From the NCBI RefSeq assembly GCF_004103695.1, contig NZ_CP035280.1, forward strand, positions 1,054,001-1,118,000: DNA of 64,000 bases, read 5' to 3'. A model generated the notes under the pieces. That model did no database searches and was not told where the DNA came from. It was given only the letters and a program-made list of their open reading frames with translations. Origin of the DNA: Clostridium sp. JN-9. Lineage in GTDB: Bacteria; Bacillota; Clostridia; Clostridiales; Clostridiaceae. Positions within the stretch are counted from its first letter, which is position 1, and each line of letters starts with the position of its first letter. The position numbers and the translations under genes are program-made. Of this stretch, positions 61,748 through 64,000 are shown in pieces.

Positions 61748-64000
61748 AGGAAAACAGAAGGCATGAAAGACATACAGGAGGGCATAGAGGCGGCCCAATG
61801 GGTATGGGAGCACCAGTAGAAAAAGCAAAGGACTTTAAAGGCAGCTTTAAAAGACTTCTTACCTATTTAAGACCTCATAAAATGAATTTAATAATTGTTT
61901 TCATACTGGCTATTGCAAGTACCACATTTGCCATAGTGGGCCCAAAGGTAGCAGGTAAAGCAATGAATAAACTTCAGGATGCTTATATGGCACGTAAGAT
62001 GGTGTCGGAAATGTCAAAGGGCCAGAATGAAGCTGTAAGTCAGCTTAATAATAAAATGGGAGACGTTCAAAGTGAGGCTGTTGGTAAAATAAATGACAGT
62101 ATGGCTGATGCACAGAAAAAATCCATAGACCAGATTAGCACAAGTATGGGTGATGCTCAGGTTAAAGCCTCAGATGAGATATTAAAGGCAATGGCTGTGC
62201 AGGTTTATCAGGGAGTGGCATCAGGACAAAAGACAGCTGTAGATAAAATAACTGCACAAATGGCTGGAACACAAAAGACCATGCTGTCAGAGGTGCAGCA
62301 GCAGATGCAGCAAATGCAGCAGGCAGCTCAAAGCGGGGCTCCAGTGACAAAGCAGGATCCTAAAACTTTAGAAACTATTCAAAGCTTTATGAATCTTCCA
62401 ATGATAGATGCAACTAATGACAGAGCCACAAGAGTTAGAACTACTCTGCAATTTATTGATATACTTCAGGAAATGCCATCAAATGATAAGATAGATAAAA
62501 ATTCACTTGCTTCATTAAAAGATTTATTAAATCTTCCAATGCTGGACACTGTTAAAAACGGAAATGAAAGAGTAAGTGTAATTAAAAAGTTCATGGATTT
62601 ATCAAAGAAAATGCCTGGAGGCAGCAGTCAGGCACAAAGCTCCATGCAGCTTGATGCAGCAACAATGAATAAGGTATACAATAAAATCGCACAAATGAAT
62701 GATTTTACTGTTAAATCATCAGGCTCAAATGCCAAAGTGGATAAAAATGCAACAGATGCTGTTCAAAAATTATTGAAGCTTCCCATGCTTAATGACATTA
62801 AAGATCCAGTGCAAAAAAGAAATACTTTAGTTCAGCTTGTTGATATATTTAAGAGTATGCCTGATATGTCATCCTCAGGATCCGGAAGTCAAATGAATGC
62901 TTCAGACCTGCAGACTATTAATGATTTACTGGGGCTGCCTGATATAAGCACTATTAAAGATTCAAAGGAAAAAACCGCAGCTGTAAGTAAATTAATTGAT
63001 TTATTCAGCAAAATGCCAAAGACAAACAGCAAAACCACTCAGTCTGGTAATACAATGGATGCAGAGCAGCTTAAAACTGTTAAGGAATTAATTAATCTGC
63101 CTATGTTAAGTACGATTACTGATCAAAGTGAAAAAACAAAGGTTTTAAATCAAATGCTTGATTTATTCAGTAAAATGCCTGATATGGGTACAACCACAAG
63201 TAGTAGTGACTCAAAAAATAAAATGGATACAAAAAGCATAAAAGCTGTACAGCAGTTTATTGCACTTCCAAAATTAGATACACTTACTAATGCTAATGAA
63301 AAAGCAGATGTAGCTGAAAAAATTATGGATTTAGGAAAACAGATGAGCAGCAGCATGAAAAATGCTCCATCAAATCCTAAAAGCGATGTGAAATTTACTG
63401 ATGATCAGATAAATGCAGCAATTACAGCAATTAGGGAAACCAATGGACAATATGATTTCTACTACATTGGAACCATTATATTAATTTTAATGGGCATGTA
63501 TTTAATAAGTTCGCTTTTCAGCTTAATTATGGGCCTAGTGATGTCCGGGGTTTCACAGAACACAGTGAGAGACCTTAGAAGAGAAGTAGATGAAAAGATT
63601 GGAAGACTGCCGCTGAAATATTTTGACAGTCATTCTCACGGGGATATTTTAAGCCGTGTCACTAATGATGTGGATACTATTGCAACTACATTGCAGCAAA
63701 GTTTAACACAGATAATTACATCTGTTATTACAATAATAGGCTACATTATTATGATGCTTACTATAAGCCCTGTTCTCACACTTATAGTAATAGCAACACT
63801 GCCTCTTTATGTTTTTGCTACAGTATTTATAGCAAAGAAGTCGCAAAAATATTTTACTAATCAGCAGAAGGAAATTGGTTTGCTAAGTGGACATGTTGAG
63901 GAAATGTATACTGGTCACAAAATAGTAAAAGCCTTTGGACATGAAAAGGAATCAATAGAAGAGTTTGAAGCTATAAATAGCAGACTTAATAATGCAGGCT
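61744..64000 (+). CDS. Partner ABC exporter subunit with a giant repeat-rich external loop (partial)
   Basis: Runs off the window after 752 codons, still within the membrane domain; no ATPase domain is seen yet. A Gly/His-rich start (RHERHTGGHRGG) and helix 1 (about 47-70) lead into about 500 residues before helix 2 (about 572-600), where exporters normally have a loop of 20-40. The loop has four Met-led 15-residue periods (about 105-163), a Gln-rich coiled coil (about 180-200), and six copies of a 37-38-residue unit with pattern LxNLPML...K...DLFSKMP (residues 208-534). After helix 2 the sequence returns to normal exporter type (LPLKYFDSHSHGDILSRVTN). No stop or frameshift interrupts it. The expected full length exceeds 1,050 residues. 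Confidence 0.9.
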   Translation, partial: MKENRRHERHTGGHRGGPMGMGAPVEKAKDFKGSFKRLLTYLRPHKMNLIIVFILAIASTTFAIVGPKVAGKAMNKLQDAYMARKMVSEMSKGQNEAVSQLNNKMGDVQSEAVGKINDSMADAQKKSIDQISTSMGDAQVKASDEILKAMAVQVYQGVASGQKTAVDKITAQMAGTQKTMLSEVQQQMQQMQQAAQSGAPVTKQDPKTLETIQSFMNLPMIDATNDRATRVRTTLQFIDILQEMPSNDKIDKNSLASLKDLLNLPMLDTVKNGNERVSVIKKFMDLSKKMPGGSSQAQSSMQLDAATMNKVYNKIAQMNDFTVKSSGSNAKVDKNATDAVQKLLKLPMLNDIKDPVQKRNTLVQLVDIFKSMPDMSSSGSGSQMNASDLQTINDLLGLPDISTIKDSKEKTAAVSKLIDLFSKMPKTNSKTTQSGNTMDAEQLKTVKELINLPMLSTITDQSEKTKVLNQMLDLFSKMPDMGTTTSSSDSKNKMDTKSIKAVQQFIALPKLDTLTNANEKADVAEKIMDLGKQMSSSMKNAPSNPKSDVKFTDDQINAAITAIRETNGQYDFYYIGTIILILMGMYLISSLFSLIMGLVMSGVSQNTVRDLRREVDEKIGRLPLKYFDSHSHGDILSRVTNDVDTIATTLQQSLTQIITSVITIIGYIIMMLTISPVLTLIVIATLPLYVFATVFIAKKSQKYFTNQQKEIGLLSGHVEEMYTGHKIVKAFGHEKESIEEFEAINSRLNNAG
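62365..63345 (+). repeat. Six degenerate repeats encoding the exporter's external-loop units
   Basis: Units begin at 62365, 62503, 62752, 62905, 63067 and 63235. Each encodes 37-38 residues ending in KMP or a variant, separated by Ser/Thr/Asn-rich linkers of 8-45 residues. DNA identity is low although the protein pattern is retained, so the repeats are old and selected at protein level. Confidence 0.85.

Noticed and set aside
62162-62350. Minus-strand open frames opposite the exporter loop
   Set aside because: They arise from the repetitive Gln/Ala/Ser-rich codons of the sense gene and have no binding sites.

Overview
The window looks like a chromosome segment of an anaerobic, spore-forming, low-GC Clostridium (or a close relative). 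The evidence is AT-rich intergenic DNA, strong GGAGG-type ribosome binding sites with several TTG/GTG starts, spore genes (a Tlp-type small acid-soluble protein and a CotF-type coat protein), a proline T-box on proS, SPL-type radical SAM and CO-dehydrogenase-like proteins. The species cannot be named from sequence alone. No rRNA, tRNA, CRISPR array or prophage was seen.

Layout. 0-3.2 kb: small cysteine-rich and membrane proteins, then T-box-controlled proS. 3.2-4.8 kb: a REP-associated (RAYT-like, HUH/Y1) transposase wrapped in two kinds of short dispersed repeat. 4.8-14.7 kb: housekeeping and metabolic genes (pseudouridine kinase/glycosidase, nitroreductase, Gfo/Idh oxidoreductase, Tlp, NYN/LOTUS protein, an MreB paralogue, a flippase-like membrane protein, a Memo-AMMECR1 fusion, a Gre factor). 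14.7-21.5 kb: a LytTR response regulator and histidine kinase followed by a two-subunit ABC exporter whose first subunit is split by an IS4-family element. 21.6-35.5 kb: accessory DNA with an IS66 element, a second identical IS4-family copy that breaks the lipid II flippase gene amj, an IS607-type element with a deleted recombinase but intact TnpB, and many gene remnants (methyltransferase, DeoR regulator, HD hydrolase, aminoglycoside phosphotransferase, DUF402). 35.6-47.6 kb: acetyltransferase, VanW, nitroreductase, a CooS-like enzyme with an altered active-site cluster, a TetR-controlled ABC/FtsX system, a heavy-metal P-type ATPase with a separate HMA chaperone, and membrane proteins. 47.6-59.3 kb: TldD/TldE, an NlpC/P60 hydrolase, Nudix, phosphodiesterase, HAD and CotF genes, an MFS pump, and a TetR-TauE/SafE pair. 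59.5-64 kb: a MarR-controlled heterodimeric ABC exporter that runs off the window.

Most notable. (1) The second subunit of the terminal ABC exporter carries about 500 residues between its first two membrane helices, made of four 15-residue periods and then six copies of a roughly 38-residue repeat. (2) The 'CO dehydrogenase' lacks one canonical active-site cysteine and has glutamate there, as expected for a CooS-V/hybrid-cluster-like enzyme rather than a true CODH. (3) A 103-bp hairpin element occurs three times; one copy is cleanly inserted into a coding sequence and another lies directly in front of the RAYT gene. (4) A GGGACGGTTAA repeat occurs mostly as doublets and supplies the last codons of two genes. 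(5) The metal ATPase and its chaperone share a Crp/Fnr-like box placed at exactly the same distance from the -10 element.
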